64,000 nucleotides of DNA from Rhodonellum psychrophilum GCM71 = DSM 17998 (GTDB lineage: Bacteria; Bacteroidota; Bacteroidia; Cytophagales; Cyclobacteriaceae). Within the stretch, counting starts at the first letter, position 1. Each line of letters opens with the position of its first letter. The notes beneath the pieces are model-generated. The model worked only from the letters and a program-made list of their open reading frames with translations. It made no database searches and was not told where the DNA came from. The stretch is from positions 1 to 64,000 of the forward strand of contig NZ_KB906682.1 in NCBI RefSeq assembly GCF_000381545.1, written 5' to 3'. This document shows, in pieces, positions 29,361 through 36,339 of the stretch. The position numbers were made by a program, and so were the translations under genes.

Positions 29361-30176
29361 TTAGACCAATTGGTAAACCATTTGTTTAACTTCCTCGGCC
29401 CACTGTTTTTCATTTTTTGTTCGGTCAAAATACTGGTAAGAAATTGGTTTTCCTATATGAACTGTGACTTTTTTGCCCTTTTGGGAAAACATTTCATCAG
29501 CGAGGTAAAACATCTCCAGATTTGCCTTGATGCCCAGTTTTTCACGGATTTGCGCAAAATTGTAAAAGAAGTTCGAGTTACGACCTTCTATATACACAGG
29601 GACAATATCTTTTTTATATTTTTTGGATTTTGAAATAAAACTCTTCTTCCATTCCAAATCCATAATGCCATGGGCTTGTTTGCGGGAAACCAATCCTGCC
29701 GGAAAAACCAAAACTGCGTGTTCTCCGGAATAGGTTTGTTCGATTAATTGGGTGACTTCCCTACTGTTTGCGCCGTGCTTGTTCACAGGAACGAACATGG
29801 GTTCAAAGTTTTTGATATTGGTCAGGATATCATTGACCAAAAACCTGATATCTGTCCGGTATTTTCCCAATGCATACATAAAGGCGATTCCGTCCAATCC
29901 TCCTAGGGGATGGTTGGATGCAAAAATCACCGGCCGATCCATGGGGATGTTCTCCGCACCTTTTAACTCCACCTCGACGCCAAATTCCTTAATCAAGGCA
30001 TTCACAAAATCAATCCCTTGCAGGTGACCATTGTTTCGCATCACCTGGTTGATATCCTTTTCGTGCGCAATTCTTTTGATGTAGGCCAACACAAAACCAG
30101 GCAACCAGCGCTGCAACTTTGGATTTTTGTCTTTTATGACTTTTTCTATATCGATGAATGGCTCCTTGGCTTCCAA
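29361..30176 (-). CDS. glsA: GlsA/PlsC-like O-acyltransferase
   Basis: This 271-residue PlsC-superfamily acyltransferase has ASNHPLGGLDG, a variant of the usual NHX4D box with an extra residue, plus FPAGLVSRK and the VPVYIEGRNSNFFY segment. That variant box is the form I associate with GlsA-type enzymes of Bacteroidota rather than lysophosphatidate acyltransferase. It lies 12 bases upstream of the N-acyltransferase gene in the same operon, consistent with two-step synthesis of glycine (or ornithine-like) lipids. Confidence 0.8.
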   Translation of the reverse strand: MEAKEPFIDIEKVIKDKNPKLQRWLPGFVLAYIKRIAHEKDINQVMRNNGHLQGIDFVNALIKEFGVEVELKGAENIPMDRPVIFASNHPLGGLDGIAFMYALGKYRTDIRFLVNDILTNIKNFEPMFVPVNKHGANSREVTQLIEQTYSGEHAVLVFPAGLVSRKQAHGIMDLEWKKSFISKSKKYKKDIVPVYIEGRNSNFFYNFAQIREKLGIKANLEMFYLADEMFSQKGKKVTVHIGKPISYQYFDRTKNEKQWAEEVKQMVYQLV

Positions 30177-30421
30177 TTTTAACTTTCGCGAAGAGCCTTC
30201 TTGCTTTGCCTTTGGTGATAATCCTCTGATTTACATAGTCATTGGATTCCCAAAAAGATGCAATAGTTCCTCTTTTATTAATATTTTAAAATTTTTGAAG
30301 CCTAAAAATACAAATTTTAAATTATATGTAAGCTATTTTTGCCTTAACAGAATATTATTTTTGGAGGATCCATAAATTGCTTTTAACAAAGCTGGGTTTT
30401 TCTGGGTTTATTTAAAAAAAA

Positions 30422-30712
30422 ATGAAAATGAAGAGTATAGCGATCACGGGACCCACTTCTGGAATAGGTGCAGAGACAGTTAAAGGACTGGTTTTAAGCT
30501 TTGATAAAATCTACTTAATGGCGCGGAGCGAAGCAAAGGCAAAAGCAATGATCGATACTTTTCCTGAAAAGGACAGGTCAAAATTTTCCTTTATCCATTT
30601 AGACCTTGCAGATATGGACTCTGTGAAATTAGCCGCACAAACCTTGAGTGGAATGGAGACGGCTCTGGATGTTCTGATCAACAATGCCGGAGGCATTTTA
30701 ATAATTGTTTAA
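30422..30712 (+). pseudogene. Short-chain dehydrogenase, N-terminal fragment cut by prophage
   Basis: The fragment holds the SDR cofactor motif TGPTSGIGAETV (TGxxxGIG), HLDLADMDSVK, and ends at INNAGG, where prophage DNA adds ILIIV and a stop. The matching remainder is at 62503-63087. Joined, the two parts read NNAGG-IFGEK without loss of a codon, giving a normal retinol-dehydrogenase-like SDR of about 290 residues. The fragment lacks the catalytic YxxxK and cannot be active. Translation may start at 30422 or two codons later. Confidence 0.93.
30680..30699 (+). other. attL
   Basis: Left junction. The 20-base segment matches attR at 17 of 20 positions; the longest exact block is CCGGAGG (30687-30693), followed by a mismatch and ATTTT. 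Bases left of the core are host (codons N, N, A of the NNAGG motif), bases right of it are phage. Confidence 0.8.
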
Positions 30713-30811
30713 ATAGCTTTTAAACTACATCTAAACCAAGAAAAACAGACTTTTTATCCATATTTATTACACTTTTTACTATCTTTGTTACCTATCCAAA
30801 CAAAGAAAAAG

Positions 30812-32113
30812 ATGAAAACTATATTCTTCATTAAAAATGCCAGTGCAGGGTTAAATGATGTCAATTCACTTGTTTTGCGCTATCGCATCCACTCCACCAA
30901 AAAACAGAAGGTAAAAGGACTTTTAATCAAATTGACCAAGAGTCAATGGAACCAAGAAGAACAGAAGGTAAAACGTTCAAATTCATCATATATATTATAC
31001 AACAAACGATTAAACTTCATTCAAGAAGAAATTTCAAAACTTGAAGAAAAAAATGGAATACCTAATGTAACACCTGAAAATATTGATATAATTGTTGAAG
31101 CTTCTTTGACTGGTGTTCAAGTAACAGAAGTAGTACAAAAGAAAGACCTTCTAATTTCTTTATTTGATCAAAAAATAGAAATAATGAAAGTAGATGAAGC
31201 AATTGGAGAAGGAAATATAATTAATTATAATTCAACAAAAAGTTCAATCAAAAAACTGGAAAAAGAATTAAATATACAATACACTATTGATTATTTAGAA
31301 AATTCTTTACAACAATTTATAAGGGATTATGTAAATTTTAGAAGAAAAACAATAGCAGAAAGTACAATATTAAGAGATATAAAAACAATTAATAGTATAA
31401 TAAATTGGTATAATTCGGAAAATAATAAAAATATAAAAACAATAATTTTATCTAAAATCAATTTTTTAAAAGTTGAAAAAGAAGTAGTATTTTTAACATT
31501 ACCAGAAATCAAGATTTTTTATCAATTTGTAAATGATCCATTGAGTTATGATGTAGAATTTTCCAATGAAGATATTATATATATCAAAAGATTTTTATTT
31601 AGGTGTTTTTGTGGTATGAGAATCCAAGATATGAATAAAAGAAATATAAATGAAAAATCAGTACTTCCAATAGATAATACAAAATTCACTTATTTTCAAG
31701 CCAAAGGTGATAAAGAATGTAGTGTACCTTTTGTTGGTGATCTGTATCTATATAACCTTGCCAATAGCATTAATTTTGATTTTCCAGAGTTTATTGAATC
31801 AAGAGAGGTTAGAAATTATGGAGTGAGAGAAACATCTCTAATACGTTCTTTTTATGGAAAATTAATAAAGAATAAAAGAAGTAGAAAAGTAATAACAAAT
31901 AAAGGTGTTACATACCAATCATTGGAAAAATGTATTTCTTCACATACTGCAAGAAAAACATTTGCAAAAAGTATTATATATGATTCATTTCAAGATATTT
32001 ATTTTACTTCAAAAATGCTTGGACATACTGATGTAAAGACAACACAAATATATTTGGGTATAAATGAAGAACAAGAATTTTTAAAATATCAAGATTTGAA
32101 ATTGAATATCTAA
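30812..32113 (+). CDS. int: Phage tyrosine integrase
   Basis: The 433-residue site-specific recombinase has the catalytic residues in order: Arg270 in GMRIQDM, a Lys in FQAKGDKE, the HTARKTF box (His378), LGHTDVKTT, and the nucleophile Tyr414 in QIYLG. The N-terminal 100 residues form the arm-binding and SAM-like core-binding region of Bacteroidota integrases. The ATG at 30812 is preferred to a TTG at 30785. A TATCTTTG -7-like box at 30780-30787 precedes it. The first 170 bases are less AT-rich than the rest of the gene. It lies next to attL, as usual. Confidence 0.95.
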   Translation: MKTIFFIKNASAGLNDVNSLVLRYRIHSTKKQKVKGLLIKLTKSQWNQEEQKVKRSNSSYILYNKRLNFIQEEISKLEEKNGIPNVTPENIDIIVEASLTGVQVTEVVQKKDLLISLFDQKIEIMKVDEAIGEGNIINYNSTKSSIKKLEKELNIQYTIDYLENSLQQFIRDYVNFRRKTIAESTILRDIKTINSIINWYNSENNKNIKTIILSKINFLKVEKEVVFLTLPEIKIFYQFVNDPLSYDVEFSNEDIIYIKRFLFRCFCGMRIQDMNKRNINEKSVLPIDNTKFTYFQAKGDKECSVPFVGDLYLYNLANSINFDFPEFIESREVRNYGVRETSLIRSFYGKLIKNKRSRKVITNKGVTYQSLEKCISSHTARKTFAKSIIYDSFQDIYFTSKMLGHTDVKTTQIYLGINEEQEFLKYQDLKLNI

Positions 32114-32133
32114 TTATAATTAATCAAAATGAA

Positions 32134-32167
32134 AACACTATATCAATATAAGATATAGTGTTTTTTT
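32134..32167 (+). terminator. Integrase terminator
   Basis: An 11-bp perfect stem (AACACTATATC / GATATAGTGTT) is followed by seven T, directly after the integrase gene. Confidence 0.85.
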
Positions 32168-32269
32168 ATGTCTAATTAATACCATTATAAAAATATATAA
32201 AATATTATAGTTAATTTTATAAATAAATTAGATTTTCGAATTTTTTAAACTATTTATAAGAAAAACAAT

Positions 32270-33172
32270 ATGACAAATGAATTATATAAGTATGTAATAC
32301 AAATATCAAAGAAAATAAAAAATAAAGAAGATATAGAAGATGTACAACAAATAGTATTTCTACAATTATGTGAAAAAGATATAATTAATAATCAATTGGA
32401 TGAAGAATTAAAAAAAATAATCTTGGGTATTGTCTGGAATTGTAGTACAAAATTTTATAATCAAAACAAATTAAAAAATGCTTCAAGTGTAGAATATATT
32501 CCAGATAATAATCAAATATATTTAAGTCCTGAAAATGAAGAAAAATTAATTAATGAAGGAAAAATAGAAAAAGAAATACTTGGAAAATTAAAGAAATTTA
32601 TTTTTGAAAATTATTATAAAAAAAATAAAATACTACATTATAAAAAATTTCGAATATGGTATTTATCATATTTGGGATGGTCTTATAAACGAATAAATAA
32701 AAAGGTAGATATTAAATTGTCCATCAAAATAGTTGAAAATGTAAGTAGTATAATTGAGAACATTATTAAAGCAGATTTTGATTTTGATGAATTTAAAAAC
32801 ATAACAAAAATAAAAATAAAAGATATAGTCCAATTAGATCTTAATTATTCATTCATTAAAAAATATACAAATATTCTCACTGCATCCAAAGAATTAAATA
32901 TTGAATATTCAACTATTTATAATTGTGTTAAAAAAAATACAGATAAAGTAGGTAAATATATTTTTATGGAAGAAAAAGAATTTATGCAAGGTAATTTCAA
33001 AAAGAAAATAAGAAAATTTGAAGTTTTTGATAAATCAGATAATTTTTTGGGTGAATACATTATGCTTAATGAAATATCTAAAAAATATAATATTAGAAAA
33101 GGTGAATTATCCAATATGATAAGAGGTAAAAAACATTATATCAAAAAAATTAAAATTGAAATTGTTTATTAA
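32270..33172 (+). CDS. Sigma-factor-like protein with two NUMOD-like DNA-binding modules
   Basis: Residues 1-65 resemble sigma region 2 (NKEDIEDVQQIVFLQL, compare the edaeDlvQevflrl pattern). Residues 118-170 contain a region-4-like helix-turn-helix (YLSYLGWSYKRINKKVDIKL). The C-terminal half adds two NUMOD1/IENR1-like modules: residues 183-238 (IVQLDLNYSFIKKY...ASKELNIEYSTIYNCVK) and 247-298 (FDKSDNFLGEY...ISKKYNIRKGELSNMIRGKK). NUMODs are usually attached to homing nucleases, yet no nuclease domain is present. Its first 170 residues are paralogous to the gene at 35058. A role in phage transcription is inferred, not shown. Confidence 0.6.
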   Translation: MTNELYKYVIQISKKIKNKEDIEDVQQIVFLQLCEKDIINNQLDEELKKIILGIVWNCSTKFYNQNKLKNASSVEYIPDNNQIYLSPENEEKLINEGKIEKEILGKLKKFIFENYYKKNKILHYKKFRIWYLSYLGWSYKRINKKVDIKLSIKIVENVSSIIENIIKADFDFDEFKNITKIKIKDIVQLDLNYSFIKKYTNILTASKELNIEYSTIYNCVKKNTDKVGKYIFMEEKEFMQGNFKKKIRKFEVFDKSDNFLGEYIMLNEISKKYNIRKGELSNMIRGKKHYIKKIKIEIVY

Positions 33173-33258
33173 TTTAAATAGATTAAAAAATAATGTAACT
33201 GATAATCAAGACCTTATATAAATCCAATAAAATTATATTAATTAAATAGAATATTATT

Positions 33259-33294
33259 TGATTTTCAGAAAAAAATTAGTATTTATATTTGAAT
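33259..33294 (+). promoter_or_regulatory. 36-base promoter-like element, left copy
   Basis: It contains TGATTTTC, an A-rich stretch, then GTATTTATATT and a TATATTTG -7 box (33284-33291), with a TTG 23 bases upstream of that box. A copy of identical length and layout lies at 62238-62273 at the other end of the prophage. It probably drives the genes from 33346. Confidence 0.6.
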
Positions 33295-33325
33295 GTGAAA
33301 TTATAATAATCTATACTTGCATTCA

Positions 33326-33613
33326 ACAACTAAACAAAAACAACAATGGAACAAGTAAAAGAAAAAGTAAATGAAACAATTAATGAAAAGCAAGGTGAAT
33401 TAATGACTAAAAAATTAATCAGATCTACTGGGGCATTAAGAACTGATAATGGTAATTATATAATTAACAGTGAAGATCTTTTTGAATGGTTCAAAAGTGG
33501 TGCATACTTAAATGAAGCAACTGAATGGGATTCTATTTAATTACTGATAACAACTAAATAAAAAAAAAATGGAACAAGTAAAAGAAAAAATAACCGAAAC
33601 AATTATTGAAAAT
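33326..33613 (+). repeat. Duplicated leader and start region (two copies, ~65 bp)
   Basis: The segments 33326-33390 and 33549-33613 are near-identical: ACAACTAAA plus an A-rich run, the start codon, and codons for MEQVKEK. The second codon blocks (ETIN/ETII) still match. A short segmental duplication apparently gave the second gene a copy of the first gene's translation-initiation region. Confidence 0.75.
33346..33540 (+). CDS. Small phage protein, unknown
   Basis: A 64-residue protein. Its first eight residues (MEQVKEKV) and the DNA around its start are nearly repeated at the start of the next gene. The C-terminal part (IRSTGALRTDNGNYIINSEDLFEWFKSGAYLNEA) has the look of a small folded domain, but no family is recognised. 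An internal ATG at 33403 could give a 45-residue form. Confidence 0.5.
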   Translation: MEQVKEKVNETINEKQGELMTKKLIRSTGALRTDNGNYIINSEDLFEWFKSGAYLNEATEWDSI

Positions 33614-33937
33614 ATTTTAAAATTTGATAATATTATTTTCCAAAAGGAACTTATTTATAATAATTTATCGAATGAAGAAAAATTAGATAATAATAATTAT
33701 TGTTTTATATTTTCAACAAGATCAAAAGAAGAAGTAAATTCTATTTATGAAAAAATACAAGAATTAGCATACAGCACTAATTTTGGTGGTAATCCATATG
33801 AAAATAATTCTTATATGAAATTTAAATATAATGGAATTAAATATCATATTAATTCACCGAAAAATAGTAATGGTGATAAAAATTGGAATTCTTATCATAA
33901 AGATTCAAAAACAATAATAACTATATATTATAACTAA
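33569..33937 (+). CDS. Phage protein, unknown
   Basis: A 122-residue protein that begins with the duplicated MEQVKEK leader and then diverges completely from its upstream neighbour. It is polar with no signal peptide or membrane segment. The stretch IFSTRSKEEVNSIYEKIQELA suggests a helical region followed by beta strands. No family recognised. The next gene begins 1 base after its stop. Confidence 0.55.
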   Translation: MEQVKEKITETIIENILKFDNIIFQKELIYNNLSNEEKLDNNNYCFIFSTRSKEEVNSIYEKIQELAYSTNFGGNPYENNSYMKFKYNGIKYHINSPKNSNGDKNWNSYHKDSKTIITIYYN

Positions 33938-33938
33938 T

Positions 33939-34472
33939 ATGAAAAAGATCTTAACAGTAATACTTTATTTATTTTCTATTACAATGTCAATAGGACAAGG
34001 AAAATTATTAATTGATGAAGAAAATCAAAATACTTTAACATTTCAAGGAATATATAATATAGATGATATTGAAGATATAAAAAAACATTCAATATTTGAA
34101 ACAAATATAGTTAGTCCAAATAGAGTATCTGCATTGATGAGAAGAACCAAGATCAATAGTAAAGATTTTGGATATGAAACAAAAGCATTTATTTTTAATG
34201 GTAAATATTACTGGATAATATCAGATATATTATATGAATTTAAAGATGATAGAGTAAGAATAACAATGACTGGATTATCATATTATAATTCATTTCTTGG
34301 AGGAATTCCAACACTTTATTCAGCAAATGATTATTTCTTTAAACATAATATATTCACTAATATATATAAATTCAATGAACCACTTAGAGATGATTATATA
34401 TCATTTGCTGGAATATTGGATAAAATGATTTTAAAAAAAGAAAATCTAATTATTGAATCAGAAGATTGGTAA
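33939..34472 (+). CDS. Phage-encoded secreted protein, unknown
   Basis: The 177-residue product starts with a Sec signal peptide (MKKILTVILYLFSITMSIGQG). The mature part has alternating strands (GKYYWIISDILYEFKDDRVRITMTGL) and no cysteine pairs or catalytic motif. Being expressed next to the 33259 promoter-like element and ending in its own terminator, it could be a lysogenic-conversion factor acting in the periplasm. That is inference from position only. Confidence 0.55.
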   Translation: MKKILTVILYLFSITMSIGQGKLLIDEENQNTLTFQGIYNIDDIEDIKKHSIFETNIVSPNRVSALMRRTKINSKDFGYETKAFIFNGKYYWIISDILYEFKDDRVRITMTGLSYYNSFLGGIPTLYSANDYFFKHNIFTNIYKFNEPLRDDYISFAGILDKMILKKENLIIESEDW

Positions 34473-34500
34473 AAAAATATTTGTTGTATTTTGATTGTTT

Positions 34501-34530
34501 AAACCTATGTCATAAGATGTAGGTTTTTTT
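34501..34530 (+). terminator. Terminator
   Basis: The arms AAACCTA (34501-34507) and TAGGTTT enclose a 12-base loop and run into a T-tract after the secreted-protein gene. Confidence 0.75.
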
Positions 34531-34543
34531 TGTTTTGTGACAA

Positions 34544-34561
34544 TTGATAAATCATTAATTA
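34544..34561 (+). promoter_or_regulatory. TTGATA-N6-TAATTA site 1
   Basis: TTGATA, six bases (AATCAT), TAATTA. It lies 35 bases before the lipoprotein ATG and just after a terminator. It is the leftmost exact member of the eleven-copy family. Confidence 0.55.
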
Positions 34562-34578
34562 AATTAAACAATAATAAT

Positions 34579-34866
34579 ATGAAAAAGATATTAATGATAA
34601 TACTTCTAATCACATCCTTCACAACCTTCACAGGTTGCAAGGTAGAACAGGAAATAGAAAAGGAATACAAATGTATTGATACAAATGATGGACATCTTGC
34701 AATGCTTAATAATGCTTATATCACATCATTCAAACAACCTGAAAGAACTATTGAAGGATATGAAATGTATTTCATTTCAAACTATTCACATTGTGTACCA
34801 TTAGATTTGAATAGAGTTAGACAGATGTACAGAACTATTTATGAAAATGGAATAGAAGATAATTAA
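34579..34866 (+). CDS. Phage-encoded lipoprotein, unknown
   Basis: The 95-residue protein has a signal peptide with lipobox FTGC (Cys about residue 19) and a short mature domain with two further cysteines (YKCIDTN and SHCVPL), which could form a disulfide. The start is the ATG at 34579; an upstream GTG in the same frame overlaps the regulatory site and is rejected. It is flanked by terminators, so it is a single-gene unit. Superinfection exclusion or a lysis accessory role is possible but unproven. Confidence 0.6.
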   Translation: MKKILMIILLITSFTTFTGCKVEQEIEKEYKCIDTNDGHLAMLNNAYITSFKQPERTIEGYEMYFISNYSHCVPLDLNRVRQMYRTIYENGIEDN

Positions 34867-34891
34867 TACAAATATTCAATAAAGAATAATT

Positions 34892-34921
34892 AACCTGTAC
34901 TATTATAGTGCAGGTTTTTTT
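34892..34921 (+). terminator. Terminator
   Basis: An 11-bp stem (one G-U pair) with a 3-base loop between 34892 and 34916 is followed by T residues, after the lipoprotein gene. Confidence 0.8.
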
Positions 34922-35057
34922 GTGTCTTATAAAATAATATATTATTACCTGCAATAATAATTAACCTGATTATCAAGTACATATATATTTTTTTAAAATT
35001 AATTGATAATAAATTAAAATAAACTAAAATGTATAGTATTTATATCAAAACAAAGAT

Positions 35058-35576
35058 ATGAATACAGAAATATATAACTACATCTTAACCACTTCAAAGA
35101 AGATTAAATGTAAACAAGACATAGAAGATGTTGCAAGCGAAGTAACATTAATACTATTGGAAAAGAAACTAATGGATAATGAATTAACAGAACCATTAAA
35201 GAATTATATCAAAGGAATCATTTGGAACTATTCAACCACATTATATAATCAATTCAGATTTGATACAGATTATATTGAAGATAATATTAATAGTCATTTT
35301 GAAATAGTATATGATGATTCAAATGATAGAATGAATGAAGATAACCACATAGAGTTATCACCTGTATATGTAAAGAGTATGAAGGTAATAAAGCAATATG
35401 TATTTGATAACTATTATATCAAAAGAAAAAGATTAACCAAATGGAGAGTATTTTATTTGAATCATCTTGGTTATGATTATAAATTTATAATGAAACGATT
35501 GAATATTAAGTATCAAACCTGTATTGAATACAAGTATCAAGCACAAAAAGAAATCAAAATTTTATTTGAAATATAA
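35058..35576 (+). CDS. Sigma-factor-like protein (second paralogue)
   Basis: The 172 residues align end to end with the first half of the 32270 gene product: IYNYILTTSKKIKCKQDIEDVASEVTL against LYKYVIQISKKIKNKEDIEDVQQIVFL. The region-4-like C terminus reads FYLNHLGYDYKFIMKRLNIKYQTCIEY. It has no NUMOD modules. It is the last gene before the packaging and structural genes, the typical position of a late-gene regulator, and a degenerate copy of the bipartite site (TTGATA-N6-TAAAAT, 35003-35020) lies in front of it. The function as a late sigma factor is a hypothesis. Confidence 0.6.
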   Translation: MNTEIYNYILTTSKKIKCKQDIEDVASEVTLILLEKKLMDNELTEPLKNYIKGIIWNYSTTLYNQFRFDTDYIEDNINSHFEIVYDDSNDRMNEDNHIELSPVYVKSMKVIKQYVFDNYYIKRKRLTKWRVFYLNHLGYDYKFIMKRLNIKYQTCIEYKYQAQKEIKILFEI

Positions 35577-35577
35577 A

Positions 35578-35595
35578 TTGATATCATATTAATTA
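35578..35595 (+). promoter_or_regulatory. TTGATA-N6-TAATTA site 2
   Basis: The site (spacer TCATAT) begins one base past the stop of the sigma-like gene. A terminator follows 40 bases downstream, so a transcript from here would be very short unless it reads through. Confidence 0.5.
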
Positions 35596-35634
35596 TGTTC
35601 AAGTGGTTATAGTATTTTTTTATTTTGTTAAATA

Positions 35635-35668
35635 CCTGTTGGCCTTAAGAAAGTCAACAGGATTTTTT
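35635..35668 (+). terminator. Terminator
   Basis: CCTGTTG (35635-35641) pairs with CAACAGG (35655-35661), followed by ATTTTTT. It closes the early region before the packaging genes. Confidence 0.75.
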
Positions 35669-35677
35669 CAAAGTAAA

Positions 35678-35695
35678 TTGATAAGTACATAATTA
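35678..35695 (+). promoter_or_regulatory. TTGATA-N6-TAATTA site 3
   Basis: Spacer AGTACA; an AT run with TATATA follows. It is 179 bases before the small terminase start, the longest leader of the family, so the transcript would cross the candidate packaging region. Confidence 0.55.
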
Positions 35696-35740
35696 CTTAT
35701 ATATAATGAAGACCATTTGAATTTATAATAGTTTTCTAAA

Positions 35741-35856
35741 ATTTTAAGGGTAGGGGGTGTTCGATTTCGTAACACATTGTATATCAACCGCTTCTGGGAA
35801 GATGATCTTATACACACGCAAAATCCCTTAGTCCCTTTGTTATAACCACAATTATT
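35741..35856. other. Candidate cos/pac region before terS
   Basis: This 116-base gap immediately upstream of the small terminase gene is clearly richer in G+C than the rest of the prophage (GGGTAGGGGGTG, CGATTTCGTAAC, CCGCTTCTGGGAAG) and has no reading frame. In HK97-like phages the cohesive-end or packaging site often lies here. Role inferred from position and composition. Confidence 0.35.
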
Positions 35857-36339
35857 ATGGGAAGAAATAGATTAAGTGATGAAATAAAGAAGCAAAGAGG
35901 GACATTAGAAAAGTCACGAATCAATAAGAATCAACCACTTATACCCAAAATATTTGATCTTCAATCAATAAAAATTCCAACACATCTTAATAAGTATTCA
36001 AAGGTATTTTTTAAAAAATATGCAGAATTATTGATTGAAAATAATGTAATAACCATATCAGATTTAGAAAGTTTGGAAGTATTATCAAGTGAATATGGAA
36101 AATACATTGAAGCACAACACGAAATTAAAAAAAGTGGATTAATACAAGATATAACCAATACTAAAGGATTTACCTATAGTGTTCAATCACCTTGGATACA
36201 AATAGCTAACAATGCACATAAGAACTATATAACAATGCTTGCAAAGTTTGGCTTAAGTCCTTCTGACAGATCCAAAATAGTAACAATAAAACCAAAAGAT
36301 TCTGTTGATCCACTTAGTGAATTTTTTAATGATAATTAA
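35857..36339 (+). CDS. terS: Phage terminase small subunit, P27-type
   Basis: The 160-residue protein has the P27-family pattern: a basic N terminus (MGRNRLSDEIKKQRGTLEKSR), then helical IPTHLNKYSKVFFKKYAELL and YGKYIEAQHEIKKSG, and the conserved C-terminal MLAKFGLSPSDRSKI. It recognises the packaging site and recruits the large subunit. The large-subunit gene starts at the next base. Confidence 0.88.
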   Translation: MGRNRLSDEIKKQRGTLEKSRINKNQPLIPKIFDLQSIKIPTHLNKYSKVFFKKYAELLIENNVITISDLESLEVLSSEYGKYIEAQHEIKKSGLIQDITNTKGFTYSVQSPWIQIANNAHKNYITMLAKFGLSPSDRSKIVTIKPKDSVDPLSEFFNDN

